NCBI GenBank assembly: GCA_003483885.1
Contig: DMXI01000608.1
Coordinates: 6,375 to 70,374 of the forward strand
DNA from: Microscillaceae bacterium
Lineage (GTDB): Bacteria > Bacteroidota > Bacteroidia > Cytophagales > Microscillaceae
Length of the DNA: 64,000 nt
Reading direction: 5' to 3'
In this document: one piece after another, positions 26,435 through 35,821 of the stretch
Numbering within the stretch: position 1 is the stretch's first letter
How the letters are laid out: every line of letters begins with the position of its first letter
Made by a program: the position numbers and the translations under genes
Notes under the pieces: generated by a model
What the model saw: only the letters and a program-made list of their open reading frames with translations
Told to the model about the DNA's origin: nothing
Databases searched by the model: none

Positions 26435-27133
26435 GCAATTGTACGGCGGTTTTCAGGTATATGTATCCAACATTAGAAATACGAAGCTTTATGACCGCGT
26501 TAGAAACGCTCCTAAAAATAGGTCCTCATGAAAAATGAGAACCAGTAGAGTGAAATTTACGGCGGTTTTCAGGAGTACGTATCCAACATTGGAAATACGA
26601 AGCTTTATGACCACGTTAAGAAACGCTCCTAAAAATAGGTCCTCATGAAAAATGAGAACCAGTAGAGTGCAATTGTACGGCGGTTTTCAGGTGTACGTAT
26701 CCAACATTGAAAATGCTAGGCTTTATGACCGCGTTAAGAAACGCTCCTAAAAATAGGTCCTCATTAAAAATGAGAACCATTAGAGTGCAATTGTACGGCG
26801 GTTTTCAGGTGTACGTATCCAACATTAGAAATACTAGGCTTTATGACCGCGTTAGAAACGCTCCTAAAAATAGGTCCTCATGAAAAATGAGAACCAGTAG
26901 AGTGAAATTTACGGCGGTTTTCAGGAGTACGTATCTAACATTGGAAATGCTAGGCTTTATGACTGCGTTAAGAAACGGTCCTCAAAATAGGTCCTCATTA
27001 AAAATGAGAATCAGTAGAGTGAAATTTACGGCGGTTTTCAGGAGTACGTATCCAATATTGGAAATACGAAGCTTTATGACCGCGTTAAGAAACACTCCTA
27101 AAAATAGATTCTCATGAAAAATGAGAACCAGTA
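26435..27133. repeat. Six-copy tandem repeat, 116-118 bp unit
   Basis: TACGGCGG recurs at 26442, 26558, 26676, 26794, 26910 and 27027, and whole units between these points are near identical. Each unit contains a TACGTA-centred near-palindrome (TATGTA in the first), the segment GCTTTATGACC (or ACT), a CTCCTAAAAATAGG-like segment, and a hairpin CTCAT/ATGAG flanked by GGT and ACC. Two sequence types alternate irregularly (a GCAATTG start in copies 1, 3, 4; a GAAATTT start in copies 2, 5, 6). Unit lengths not divisible by three break every reading frame except across the last two copies, so the array is not coding. Function unknown. Confidence 0.9.
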
Positions 27134-27251
27134 TAGATCTAAACCTGGGTAAAAAGTAGTAATATTTAAGCAATCGTTATCACTAAATCTATAAGCCTAT
27201 CAATTTTCTGATTATATTGGGTACCAGCACTAACTTTTGAACTGACTGCAT

Positions 27252-27497
27252 ATGTCCAAACTAATCACTCGTAAAAAAAGCCTGGTCAAATTTTTCTTCC
27301 TATTTTTGCTCTTCATGTTCATTTTCAACTACCCTATTTTGTCCATTTTCAATATCCCTAAAAAGATAGGTAGTTTGCCATTACTGTATGTATACATCTT
27401 TATCATTTGGTGTATAGCCATTGCTTGCATTGCCTTTGTCTTTGAGCGCCACCACAAACATCGCCCCCTCAAAGATCCCGAAGAAAACACAGAGTAG
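27252..27497 (+). CDS. Small two-helix membrane protein
   Basis: 81 residues with a basic N-terminus (MSKLITRKKS), two hydrophobic helices (about 11-32 and 43-64) and a charged cytoplasmic tail (ERHHKHRPLKDPEENTE). Size and topology resemble the short accessory subunits that precede SSS-type symporters (DUF3311/DUF4212-like), but I cannot assign the family. The symporter-domain kinase follows 125 bases downstream; a partner role is inference. Confidence 0.7.
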   Translation: MSKLITRKKSLVKFFFLFLLFMFIFNYPILSIFNIPKKIGSLPLLYVYIFIIWCIAIACIAFVFERHHKHRPLKDPEENTE

Positions 27498-27520
27498 TCA
27501 ATGCCTTGTTAAAGGAAAAC

Positions 27521-27552
27521 TAGGTGAATCCTTGTTGGTGTCACTTCACCTA
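27521..27552. other. Hairpin in the leader of the symporter-kinase gene
   Basis: TAGGTGAA (27521-27528) and TTCACCTA (27545-27552), 8-bp perfect arms with a 16-base loop, about 70 bases before the GTG start. Could be an operator or leader stem. Confidence 0.35.
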
Positions 27553-27622
27553 AACATCATACAAGGGACCGAATTGGTTTCGCTCCCACTGTTCATGTTA
27601 CATTTTTAATTGTTCGTTTCCT

Positions 27623-30346
27623 GTGTCTACTTCCCTTGTTCTCATCGCATCGTTTACTTATCTGGCGCTTCTGTTTTTGATTGCCTGGTGGGGCGAAAAA
27701 CGGGCGAAATCAGGCAAAAGCCTAGTCAACAATCCATACGTATACGCGCTTTCGTTTACGGTATTTTGCACCGCCTGGACCTATTATGGCAGTGTAGGTA
27801 GGGCTGCTACCAGTGGAGTAGATTTTTTGACTACTTATATTGGCCCTACTCTGGTGGCCCCGCTCTGGTGGTTGGTTTTGCGAAAGATCATCCAAATTTG
27901 TAAGGTACAACGTATTACTACCATTGCCGATTTAATTTCTTCGCGGTATGGCAAAAACGTGAGCCTGGGAGGAATTGTGACCATTATGAGCCTATTTGGA
28001 ATCATCCCGTACATTGCATTACAACTCAAAGCTATTGCCACCAGTTTCAACATTATTACCGAAGGAGTTTCAAGCAATACCCTGGGCAACACTTCGTTTT
28101 TTTTGCAGGATACCGCTTTTTATGTCACCATTGTGCTGGTAGTTTTCACCATTTTATTTGGCACTCGCACCATTATCGCGACCGATCGTCACGAAGGCAT
28201 GGTCAGCGTTATTGCCTTCGAATCCATTATCAAATTACTCGCCTTTTTGCTTATTGGGGTATTTGTCACTTTTGGTCTTTTTGATGGACTATCTGATATT
28301 TTTAGCAAAGCTGCGCAAAACCCTGAACTCTCTAAGCTATTTATCATGGATGATCGCGGGGGAAATATCAAGTGGCTTTATATGTGCCTTTTATCTATGC
28401 TGGCCATTATGTTTTTGCCTCGTCAGTTTCAGGTAGCTGTCGTAGAAAATGCCCGTCCCTGGCATTTGAATCGGGCCATGTGGATGTTCCCTTTGTATTT
28501 GCTATTGATCAACTTGTTTGTGATCCCTATTGCTTTTGGAGGAAAACTCTTCTTTGGGGATCAACCGGTAGATGCCGATACTTTTGTATTGAGCCTTCCG
28601 CTGTCTTCCAATCAAACTGGATTGACCTTATTTGCTTTTATTGGAGGTTTTTCGGCGGCCACGAGTATGATCATTGTATCTAGCATGGCCTTGAGCTTTA
28701 TGTTTAGTAACAACTTGCTCATGCCGCTCTTATTATTGAACAATCGCTTCAAAAATCGGTATCAGCATCAGCTAGGTAATATTTTAATTTATGGGCGTAG
28801 GCTTTCTATTTTCTTTATCTTGCTATTTGCCTATATCTATAACAAAACCATCTCTAGCCAATATTCTTTGGTGTCTACTGGCTTGACCTCTTTCGTAGCC
28901 ATTGCCCAATTTGCCCCTGCTATTTTGGGAGGTATTTATTGGAAACAAGGGCATAAAAATGGCGCTCTGGTAGGTATTTTAGCAGGTTTTGTTTTGTGGT
29001 TTTTTCTATTGATTGTTCCTGCCCTTATTGAAGTTGGCCTTATTGACGCCAGCGTTCAGCAGCAAGGACTTTGGGGTGCTTCCTGGTTAAGACCCCAGCA
29101 GTTTTTAGGGCTTACCAATCTCGACCCAATTTCTCATGCATTATTTTGGAGCATGTTTTTTAACATCCTATGTTATGTAGGCATTTCTTACCTTTCGCGG
29201 GCCTCGGTAGAAGAGCACACTCAGGCTGAGATTTTTGTCAATATTCACAAATATTCAAACCTGGAAGAAAGTGGGATGATATGGACAGGAATTGCTTATA
29301 CTGCCGACCTTACCAAAACGGTAGTCAATTTTTTAGGGGAAGAACGGGCCCAACAAGCCTTGGAAGAGTTTAGCCAAAAGTTTGGTCATCAGTGGAAAAA
29401 AAAACCTCAGGCCGATACTCAGCTTGTGACCTATCTGGAGCGGCTCCTGGCTAGTACCATTGGTGCCGCAGCTGCCAGGTTAATGATTGCCTCAGTGGCC
29501 AGTGACGAAGAAATTTCTAACCAGGAAGTATTACAACTCGTGCGGGAATCTCAAGAACTGAAGTTACTCAATGAACAACTCAAAAAACAATCGGAAGAAC
29601 TTGAAACCACTGGTGAGCAACTCAAAGAAGCCAATCAACAATTAATTAAAACTGACCATCTCAAAAACGAGTTTATTTCCACAGTAACTCACGAAATGCG
29701 TACGCCGCTTACTTCTATTCGGGCGTTTTCAGAAATACTGGCCGATAATCCTGACCTGGAAGAAGACGAAAAGGTTCACTTTCTGGAAACTATCATCAAA
29801 GAAACCAATCGTATGGAACGCCTCATCAACCAAGTGCTCGACTTGGAAAGATTTGCTTCAGGCCAGCAGCGACTTAACTTGCAAACCCTGGATATTAACA
29901 AAATTTTACAAGAAGCTATTGACTCGGTACAACAGGTAATTCAAGAAAATAACATAAATTTGAAGGTCAATTTCGCCTCTGATTTAGCGCTTATCTCAGG
30001 GGACGCAGATCGTTTGATGCAAGTAGTTCTCAATTTATTGTCTAATGCTATCAAGTTTAGTAAGTCTAATGCGGGTGAAATCACGGTTACTTCGTTTCAA
30101 GAAGTAGCATTTGTACGCGTAGAGGTAATAGATAATGGCAAGGGCATTAAGAAAGAATTGCATCAATTGATCTTTGAAAAATTTTACCAGGACGAAGACC
30201 AAAATATCCGCAAACCCAAAGGGAGCGGATTGGGTTTGGCCATTAGTAAAACCATCATTGATTACCATCAGGGTAGTATCTGGGTGGATAGTGAACCAGA
30301 AAAGCCCACAAAATTTTGCTTTAGATTACCAATTATATCAACATAA
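27623..30346 (+). CDS. SSS-type symporter/STAC/histidine kinase (CrbS-like)
   Basis: 907 residues from GTG 27623. Residues 1 to about 520 are a complete sodium:solute symporter-like membrane domain (about 13 helices; CTAWTYYGSVGRA near the start). Residues about 545-640 match the STAC linker (TYLERLLASTIGAAAARLMIAS). A coiled coil leads to HisKA with STVTHEMRTPLTS, phospho-acceptor His690, then HATPase motifs LNLLSNAIKFS, VIDNGKGI and GSGLGLAIS. This is the domain order of CrbS/CbrA sensors; CrbS controls acetyl-CoA synthetase in Vibrio. Given the acetate genes downstream, acetate-linked sensing is the best guess. The partner regulator is at 30426. Confidence 0.92.
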   Translation: MSTSLVLIASFTYLALLFLIAWWGEKRAKSGKSLVNNPYVYALSFTVFCTAWTYYGSVGRAATSGVDFLTTYIGPTLVAPLWWLVLRKIIQICKVQRITTIADLISSRYGKNVSLGGIVTIMSLFGIIPYIALQLKAIATSFNIITEGVSSNTLGNTSFFLQDTAFYVTIVLVVFTILFGTRTIIATDRHEGMVSVIAFESIIKLLAFLLIGVFVTFGLFDGLSDIFSKAAQNPELSKLFIMDDRGGNIKWLYMCLLSMLAIMFLPRQFQVAVVENARPWHLNRAMWMFPLYLLLINLFVIPIAFGGKLFFGDQPVDADTFVLSLPLSSNQTGLTLFAFIGGFSAATSMIIVSSMALSFMFSNNLLMPLLLLNNRFKNRYQHQLGNILIYGRRLSIFFILLFAYIYNKTISSQYSLVSTGLTSFVAIAQFAPAILGGIYWKQGHKNGALVGILAGFVLWFFLLIVPALIEVGLIDASVQQQGLWGASWLRPQQFLGLTNLDPISHALFWSMFFNILCYVGISYLSRASVEEHTQAEIFVNIHKYSNLEESGMIWTGIAYTADLTKTVVNFLGEERAQQALEEFSQKFGHQWKKKPQADTQLVTYLERLLASTIGAAAARLMIASVASDEEISNQEVLQLVRESQELKLLNEQLKKQSEELETTGEQLKEANQQLIKTDHLKNEFISTVTHEMRTPLTSIRAFSEILADNPDLEEDEKVHFLETIIKETNRMERLINQVLDLERFASGQQRLNLQTLDINKILQEAIDSVQQVIQENNINLKVNFASDLALISGDADRLMQVVLNLLSNAIKFSKSNAGEITVTSFQEVAFVRVEVIDNGKGIKKELHQLIFEKFYQDEDQNIRKPKGSGLGLAISKTIIDYHQGSIWVDSEPEKPTKFCFRLPIIST

Positions 30347-30425
30347 TGTCAACTTTTGTTTAACTTTTACGGTTTAATATTCAACAGAGTCTCAACACTT
30401 TTTCAATTTACATTTAAAATGCCTT

Positions 30426-30791
30426 ATGTCGAAAGTACTAATTGTAGATGATGAACCCAATATCTTGTTATCGCTGGAGTTTTTGATGAAGAAACAAGGC
30501 TATAAAGTGTACATCGCTCGAGATGGCGCAGAAGCCATGGACATGATCAAAGAGCAAGAACCCGAAGTGGTAGTGTTAGACATCATGATGCCTGAGGTAG
30601 ATGGATATGAAGTGTGTTCTTTTATAAAGAATGATGATGGACTCAAACATATCAAGGTCATCTTCCTGACTGCCAAAACGAAACCAGAAGACATTGAAAA
30701 AGGAAAAGAAATTGGCGCTGACGCTTACATGACGAAGCCTTTCTCTACCCGAAATCTGATGAAAAAAGTAAAAGAAATTTTGGTTGCGTAG
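30426..30791 (+). CDS. Receiver-only response regulator
   Basis: 121 residues, just one CheY-like receiver. The acidic pocket (IVDDEPN), phospho-acceptor Asp52 in VVLDIMMPEVDG, Thr in FLTAKT and Lys in YMTKPF are all present. No DNA-binding or output domain follows, unlike CrbR, which has a LuxR-type HTH. It lies 79 bases after the kinase gene and should be its target; output must go through a protein partner or phosphorelay. The stop is followed by the repeat-phrase region. Confidence 0.93.
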   Translation: MSKVLIVDDEPNILLSLEFLMKKQGYKVYIARDGAEAMDMIKEQEPEVVVLDIMMPEVDGYEVCSFIKNDDGLKHIKVIFLTAKTKPEDIEKGKEIGADAYMTKPFSTRNLMKKVKEILVA

Positions 30792-31260
30792 ACGATTCAA
30801 GGAAAAGTTTTTTAGTCCACAGTGTTTATTTCATTGCTCCACTTCGCTTATTGTTGCATTGTTAAATTGTTTCGCAATGCGTCGCAAAACCCGTTGCCCT
30901 AAGCGCAGCCGAAGGCGAAACAATAAAAAAATTAACCATTTATCGTTAGAAAATAATTCATCCATTCATAACCGCAGAACGAAGTTCAAGCTCTGCGTAG
31001 CTAATTTATAATTCATTGACCATTCACCACTGATCATTAAAATTTAATTGTTCTATTGTTACATTGCTCTATTGTTCCGCAATGCATCGCGAAACCATTA
31101 ATCATCAAACATTATATTAAGTCGAAGGAACTAGCAATAGAAAAAAAATTAACCATTCACCACTAACTAATCATTTACCGTTAGAAAATAATTCATCCAT
31201 TCATAATTTATAATTAAATATTTACCGATCAATCATTAGAAAACGCTGTCCTGAGCGTAC
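30792..31260. repeat. Mosaic of dispersed intergenic phrases
   Basis: No gene. The stretch is built from recurrent phrases such as ATTGTTCTATTGTTACATTG, TTCGCAATGCGTCGC, AACCATTCACCACTAACTAA and AATAATTCATCCATTCATAA. The same phrases, in other orders and orientations, fill 39740-40060, 45510-45640, 51110-51290 and 62575-62905. Frames such as 30784-31011 cross them and are not real genes. Confidence 0.75.
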
Positions 31261-31426
31261 TAACTCCCCTCAAAAAACTGACATTTATCACCTCCAAATC
31301 TGACATCCATACAAAATTTGGCTTGAAACAATTATTTTTCTGCAAATATTACAAATATGAATAAATAGCCAATTTTTATTCTGGAAGTTCTCAAATGCAC
31401 CTTTTTTTATCGAATATTAAATAATG

Positions 31427-31462
31427 TTGCTAAATTGGTATATGTTTGCTAAATTAGTATAT
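31427..31462 (+). promoter_or_regulatory. 17-bp direct repeat before the zinc-ribbon/HTH gene
   Basis: TTGCTAAATTGGTATAT (31427-31443) and TTGCTAAATTAGTATAT (31446-31462): 16 of 17 identical, period 19 (about two helix turns), 28 bases before the start codon. Typical of tandem binding sites for an autoregulator. Confidence 0.65.
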
Positions 31463-31490
31463 CTAATATAAAAAAAGCAAAATTTCACCT

Positions 31491-31910
31491 ATGAAACATC
31501 CAATTTGCCCTAAATGCGGAGGAGAAAGAGTGGTAAAAAGTGGCATTGTCAAAGAACGCCAGAGGTACCAATGCAAAAAGTGTAGCTACTACTTCACTGT
31601 CAATAAAATGGGGAAGCAAATAGATAATTATTACGTTATCAAGGCTTTACAACTCTATATCGAAGGCGTAAGTTATCGCGAAATTGAGCGAATTTTAGGA
31701 ATAAGCCACGTATCAGTAATGAACTGGGTAAAAAAATACCATATCAAGGCTCCTATCAACAACGAATACCGTCCCACCTACCAAGTATTAAGCCATCCGG
31801 AATTAATTGAATTTTTACAAGATAGAAATAACACTTCTGGTGCAGGTATGATGGTCACCGAATTAGGTGATAAGTATATGGTTATCAGATGGGAACGTTT
31901 CAGGGAATAG
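31491..31910 (+). CDS. IS1-like zinc-ribbon plus HTH protein, probable domesticated regulator
   Basis: 139 residues. An N-terminal zinc ribbon (Cys6, Cys9, Cys28, Cys31) is followed by an HTH (SYREIERILGISHVSVMNWVKKY, about residues 56-78), the layout of IS1-family InsA. There is no DDE transposase domain and no terminal inverted repeats are visible, and the C-terminal 45 residues (SHPELIEFLQDRNN ... MVIRWERFRE) are not transposase-like. It sits inside an acetate-uptake locus with repeat sites on both sides, so I infer a transposase-derived transcription regulator. A decayed IS remnant is the alternative. Confidence 0.75.
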   Translation: MKHPICPKCGGERVVKSGIVKERQRYQCKKCSYYFTVNKMGKQIDNYYVIKALQLYIEGVSYREIERILGISHVSVMNWVKKYHIKAPINNEYRPTYQVLSHPELIEFLQDRNNTSGAGMMVTELGDKYMVIRWERFRE

Positions 31911-31929
31911 TTTTTTCCTATTACAAAAC

Positions 31930-31945
31930 TATACTTGTTTAGCAA
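31930..31945 (-). promoter_or_regulatory. Inverted copy of the 31427 repeat, upstream of the porin gene
   Basis: On the minus strand this reads TTGCTAAACAAGTATA, 14 of 16 identical to the repeat at 31446. It lies 105 bases before the porin start, as expected if the HTH protein also controls the acetate operon. Confidence 0.5.
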
Positions 31946-32050
31946 AAATATACACACAATTTCAATTCCTTCTTCCAAATATCCAATTTCACTTCCGAAA
32001 GTTAGATGCGCAACTAAACTTCACTTGTAAACCTAAACAACGTTAGTCAC

Positions 32051-33319
32051 ATGAAAACTTTTGGAAAAATCACTTGTTTGTTACTCCTTATTGCATTGAG
32101 TAGCAATGTTTTAGGGCAAGAGAAGCAAATCACTGATGATAAGCACAAGTACAAGCCTTTAAAACTAAATTTAAGTCCTGACGGCAAAAAATATGTTCGT
32201 TTCATTATGTGGCATCAACTCTGGATGCAACGTGATTTTAAAAACTCTAATGGATTAAAAGCCAGCATAAGACGTTCAAGATTTTTAGCCTTTTCACAAA
32301 TTTCTCCTCGTTTTTTAATTCTTACCCATTTCGGGCTCAACAGTCTGGGAGCACAAAATACCACTGCCAACCCCAACAGTCAAACCGACAACCAACGCAG
32401 CTTTTTGTTCTTGCATGATGCCTGGGCAGAATTTGCCGCAGTGCCCAAAAAACTACACATAGGTACCGGACTGCATTACTGGAATGGTATTTCGCGCTTG
32501 TCTAACCAAAGCACCTTGAACATGATGACCCTCGACAATCCTGGTCAGGGACGAGGTGACGCCCGCTTATTCCCTTGGTCTACTATCACTACCAGTGACC
32601 AGTTTGCCCGCCACATAGGTATTTACGCCAAAGGTAACCTGGACCGATTTAGTTATCGCGTTGCGGCCAACAATGCACGCATCAATCAAGGAACTTTTGA
32701 TCCCAATGTGTATTCTTACCAAGTAGATGGCGAAGATCATAACTGGGTGTATACGGGATACTTCAAGTATGACTTGATGGACAAAGAATCAGATAAACTG
32801 CCCTATTTTGTAGGTACTTACCTAGGTAAAAAGAAAGTTTTGAGTGTTGGTGCTGGTTTTTATCACCATCCAGGGGCATTGGCCAGAGGCAACGAGCTCA
32901 TCAATGCCGAACGGGCTGATGTTACCAAATTTGCCGCGGATGTATTCTATGATGCTCCGGTAGGAACCAAAGGTGGCGCCTTGAATTTATTGGCTGCTTA
33001 TTACAACTACAACTTTGGTGGTGACAACAACTTTGCCTCAGGAGGCTTGGTACCTGCCAACGGAAGCATTATGTATGGGCAAGTAGGCTATGTACTGCCA
33101 TTCAATGTAAAAGGACACCGTTTTATGCCTTATGTGACTTACTCGCATCAAGACCTTAAACATACACCTAACAATAGTCGCGAATATGCCTTGGGTCTTA
33201 ACTGGTTCATTAACGGGCACTTTGCTAAAATCACTGCCGAGTATGTCAATGGAATCAAGGGAACTGACGGAGCTACCGCTACTGATATCCTGAGAATTCA
33301 GACCCATATCTTCTTGTAA
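32051..33319 (+). CDS. Outer-membrane porin-like beta-barrel
   Basis: 422 residues. A signal peptide ends near residue 22 (NVLGQ). The rest shows alternating hydrophobic strands with aromatic girdles (YVRFIMWHQLWMQRDF, YVTYSHQDLKHT) and a C-terminal strand ending QTHIFL, as in phosphate-selective porin O/P-like proteins. It heads the group porin - DUF4212 - symporter - acs, so it likely passes acetate or a similar small acid through the outer membrane (inference). Spacing to the next gene is 86 bases. Confidence 0.8.
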   Translation: MKTFGKITCLLLLIALSSNVLGQEKQITDDKHKYKPLKLNLSPDGKKYVRFIMWHQLWMQRDFKNSNGLKASIRRSRFLAFSQISPRFLILTHFGLNSLGAQNTTANPNSQTDNQRSFLFLHDAWAEFAAVPKKLHIGTGLHYWNGISRLSNQSTLNMMTLDNPGQGRGDARLFPWSTITTSDQFARHIGIYAKGNLDRFSYRVAANNARINQGTFDPNVYSYQVDGEDHNWVYTGYFKYDLMDKESDKLPYFVGTYLGKKKVLSVGAGFYHHPGALARGNELINAERADVTKFAADVFYDAPVGTKGGALNLLAAYYNYNFGGDNNFASGGLVPANGSIMYGQVGYVLPFNVKGHRFMPYVTYSHQDLKHTPNNSREYALGLNWFINGHFAKITAEYVNGIKGTDGATATDILRIQTHIFL

Positions 33320-33405
33320 ATTACCTTGTCCTCATCCTTGGGACCGGGGGCACTTTCTCTATAAATATTCAAACAAATTTAATTCACTATTAACCCATTA
33401 CCATT

Positions 33406-33669
33406 ATGAGCGAGGAACAAAAAAATCTCAATTCGTACTGGCGAACAAACCTTAAATATCTTCTCGTGTTGCTAGTCATTTGGTTTACTGTCTCTTATGG
33501 ATTTGGAATCCTGTTGGTAGACCAGCTAAACACAGTCAAATTAGGCGGCTTTAAGCTCGGCTTTTGGTTTGCTCAACAAGGTTCTATTTTCACTTTCGTG
33601 ATACTCATCTTTATCTATGTATATCTGATGAATAAGCTAGATAAAAAGTACGACGTAGACGAAAAGTAA
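33406..33669 (+). CDS. DUF4212 small subunit of sodium/solute symporter
   Basis: 87 residues, two membrane helices. NLNSYWRTNLKYLLVLLVIW and GGFKLGFWFAQQGSIFTFV are characteristic of the DUF4212 family, which is encoded directly before VC_2705-type symporters and thought to be their small subunit. The symporter gene follows 77 bases downstream. Confidence 0.93.
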   Translation: MSEEQKNLNSYWRTNLKYLLVLLVIWFTVSYGFGILLVDQLNTVKLGGFKLGFWFAQQGSIFTFVILIFIYVYLMNKLDKKYDVDEK

Positions 33670-33746
33670 ACCTTGTAAATAAACGCTTTTAATTCAAACA
33701 ACTCCAATTAGACAAAAAATTACTCACCTCAAAAATATTTAAAACC

Positions 33747-35507
33747 ATGAGTGTACAACTTTGGACATACATCATCGTGGGAGCCACCTTTATATTATAC
33801 ATTGGTATTGCGATTTGGTCGCGAGCAGGCTCTACAAAAGAATTTTACGTAGCAGGCGGAGGGGTTCCTCCACTTGCCAACGGGATGGCTACTGCCGCGG
33901 ACTGGATGTCGGCAGCCTCCTTTATCTCAATGGCGGGTCTGATTTCTTTTATGGGATACGACGGAGCCGTTTACCTAATGGGTTGGACTGGAGGTTACGT
34001 GTTGTTGGCTTTACTCCTAGCCCCTTACCTTCGAAAGTTTGGTAAGTTTACTGTACCCGATTTTATCGGAGATCGCTATTACTCAAAAGTAGCCCGTACA
34101 GTGGCCGTAGTTTGTGCTTTGTTTGTTTCGTTTACCTATGTAGCTGGCCAAATGAGAGGCGTTGGAGTAGTATTCTCCCGCTTTCTGGAAGTACCTATTA
34201 ACTGGGGAATTATTATTGGTATGGGTATCGTATTCTTCTACGCAGTATTGGGTGGAATGAAAGGAATTACCTACACTCAGGTAGCTCAGTATTGTGTATT
34301 GATCTTTGCTTTTATGGTACCAGCCATCTTTATCTCTATCCAACTCACTGGAAATCCAATTCCACAATTAGGCTTCGGAGGTAGCGTAGAAGGAGGTGGT
34401 AGTTTATTGGATAAGCTCGACGGACTCCATCAAGAACTGGGCTTTGCGGCTTATACCAATGGCTCCAAAAGTATGATTGACGTCTTCTTTATTACAGCCG
34501 CATTGATGATGGGTACCGCTGGTTTGCCCCACGTAATTGTACGTTTCTTTACTGTACCTAAAGTAAAAGATGCTCGTTTGTCTGCTGGTTACGCATTAAT
34601 TTTTATTGCCATCTTATATACCACGGCTCCTGCCATTGCCGCTTTTGCCCGTACCAACTTAATTACCACCATTCAGGATAAGAAAGAATACAAAGAAATG
34701 CCAGGTTGGTTTAAAAAATGGGAAGATACTGGTTTGATTGCCTGGGCCGACAAAAATAATGATGGACAGATTCAATACTTACCAGGAAAGCCTTTTGTAG
34801 GCAAACCTAAGTTTGACGCCAAAAAGGGAGATTCAGGAGAAAGAGTAGTAACTAATAAAGCAACCAGCAACAAAAATGAGTTGTACATTGACCGCGACAT
34901 TATGGTACTGGCCAACCCCGAAATTGCTCAGCTTCCCAATTGGGTAATTGCACTGGTAGCTGCTGGTGGTTTAGCTGCGGCCCTATCCACTGCTGCTGGT
35001 TTATTGCTCGTAATTTCTACTTCGGTCTCGCACGATTTAATCAAAAAGCAAATCAACCCGAATGTATCAGAAAAGAATGAATTGTTGTATGCACGTCTTG
35101 CCGCAGCAGTAGCCGTAGTCATTGCCGGATTATTTGGAATTTATCCTCCGGGATTTGTAGCCCAGGTAGTTGCTTTTGCCTTTGGACTCGCCGCCGCTTC
35201 ATTCTTCCCTGCCATTGTATTGGGAATCTTTGACAAGCGCATGAACAAAGAAGGAGCAATCTCTGGAATGGCCATCGGTCTATTGTTTACCATCGGATAC
35301 ATTGTATACTTCAAATTCTTGGGAGGTACCAAAGAAGGCTGGTGGTTTGGAATATCACCAGAAGGTATCGGAACCCTGGGTATGGTGTTGAATGCTGTGG
35401 TAGCGCTTGTAGTATCAAGAAACACCCCTGCCCCACCTGAGGATGTTCAGCGTTTGGTTAATGACATTCGTTTCCCAAGAGGTGCTGGTGAGGCACAAGA
35501 TCACTAA
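33747..35507 (+). CDS. Sodium:solute symporter, VC_2705 subfamily (probable acetate/monocarboxylate uptake)
   Basis: 586 residues, about 13 membrane helices. [36 protein letters not shown] sequence at about residues 32-66 is the SSS family N-terminal signature, and [20 protein letters not shown] near 410-430 is the sodium-binding region. An extra soluble loop (about 315-385: [18 protein letters not shown] ... [10 protein letters not shown]) is usual in this subfamily. It pairs with the DUF4212 protein. With acs 3' and a CrbS-like kinase 5', acetate is the likely substrate. Confidence 0.92.
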   Translation: MSVQLWTYIIVGATFILYIGIAIWSRAGSTKEFYVAGGGVPPLANGMATAADWMSAASFISMAGLISFMGYDGAVYLMGWTGGYVLLALLLAPYLRKFGKFTVPDFIGDRYYSKVARTVAVVCALFVSFTYVAGQMRGVGVVFSRFLEVPINWGIIIGMGIVFFYAVLGGMKGITYTQVAQYCVLIFAFMVPAIFISIQLTGNPIPQLGFGGSVEGGGSLLDKLDGLHQELGFAAYTNGSKSMIDVFFITAALMMGTAGLPHVIVRFFTVPKVKDARLSAGYALIFIAILYTTAPAIAAFARTNLITTIQDKKEYKEMPGWFKKWEDTGLIAWADKNNDGQIQYLPGKPFVGKPKFDAKKGDSGERVVTNKATSNKNELYIDRDIMVLANPEIAQLPNWVIALVAAGGLAAALSTAAGLLLVISTSVSHDLIKKQINPNVSEKNELLYARLAAAVAVVIAGLFGIYPPGFVAQVVAFAFGLAAASFFPAIVLGIFDKRMNKEGAISGMAIGLLFTIGYIVYFKFLGGTKEGWWFGISPEGIGTLGMVLNAVVALVVSRNTPAPPEDVQRLVNDIRFPRGAGEAQDH

Positions 35508-35612
35508 AAGAACAGGTAGTTAGTCAAGTACACTGGTCAAAAACTCATAGCCTATCTTACCAGATGGCTATGGGTTCACGGCCAAAATACTTACACTAAC
35601 CAGGAAATAGTA

Positions 35613-35672
35613 GAGGGGGAAGGTATAAGCTTAAGTATTATCCATTAGAAGGTTTACCCCCTCACTTTTTTT
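35613..35672 (+). terminator. Possible terminator after the symporter gene
   Basis: GAGGGGG (35613-35619) and CCCCCTC (35657-35663) pair perfectly across a 37-base loop and are followed by a T-rich run. The long loop weakens the call; it may be an attenuator between the symporter and acs. Confidence 0.45.
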
Positions 35673-35821
35673 CTTTCCCAAATTCACCTGCGGGCATTCT
35701 TGATGAGTTTGCACTGAGGTGCTCTTGCACCAGCCTTGCAGGTGATTTTATGAAGCAATGCTGCTTTTACATACAAACACAAACAACTAGACAAGTCTCA
35801 CACTACAAATTAGAAACAAAC

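Noticed and set aside
26887..27117. Frame encoding two 39-residue repeats
   Set aside because: It exists only because one repeat unit happens to be 117 bp; the other units are 116 or 118 bp and shift the frame.
26435..27133. CRISPR-like array
   Set aside because: The whole 116-118 bp unit is repeated with no unique spacers and there are no cas genes.
30784..31011. 75-codon frame after the response regulator
   Set aside because: It is made of the dispersed intergenic phrases and has no start signal or domain.
31491..31910. Complete IS1 element
   Set aside because: No InsB/DDE domain, no terminal inverted repeats and no target duplication were found around the zinc-ribbon/HTH gene.
35750..35821. 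Upstream start for acs
   Set aside because: The added 24 residues are Cys/Gln/Thr-rich and unlike Acs N-termini; ATG 35822 gives the usual start.
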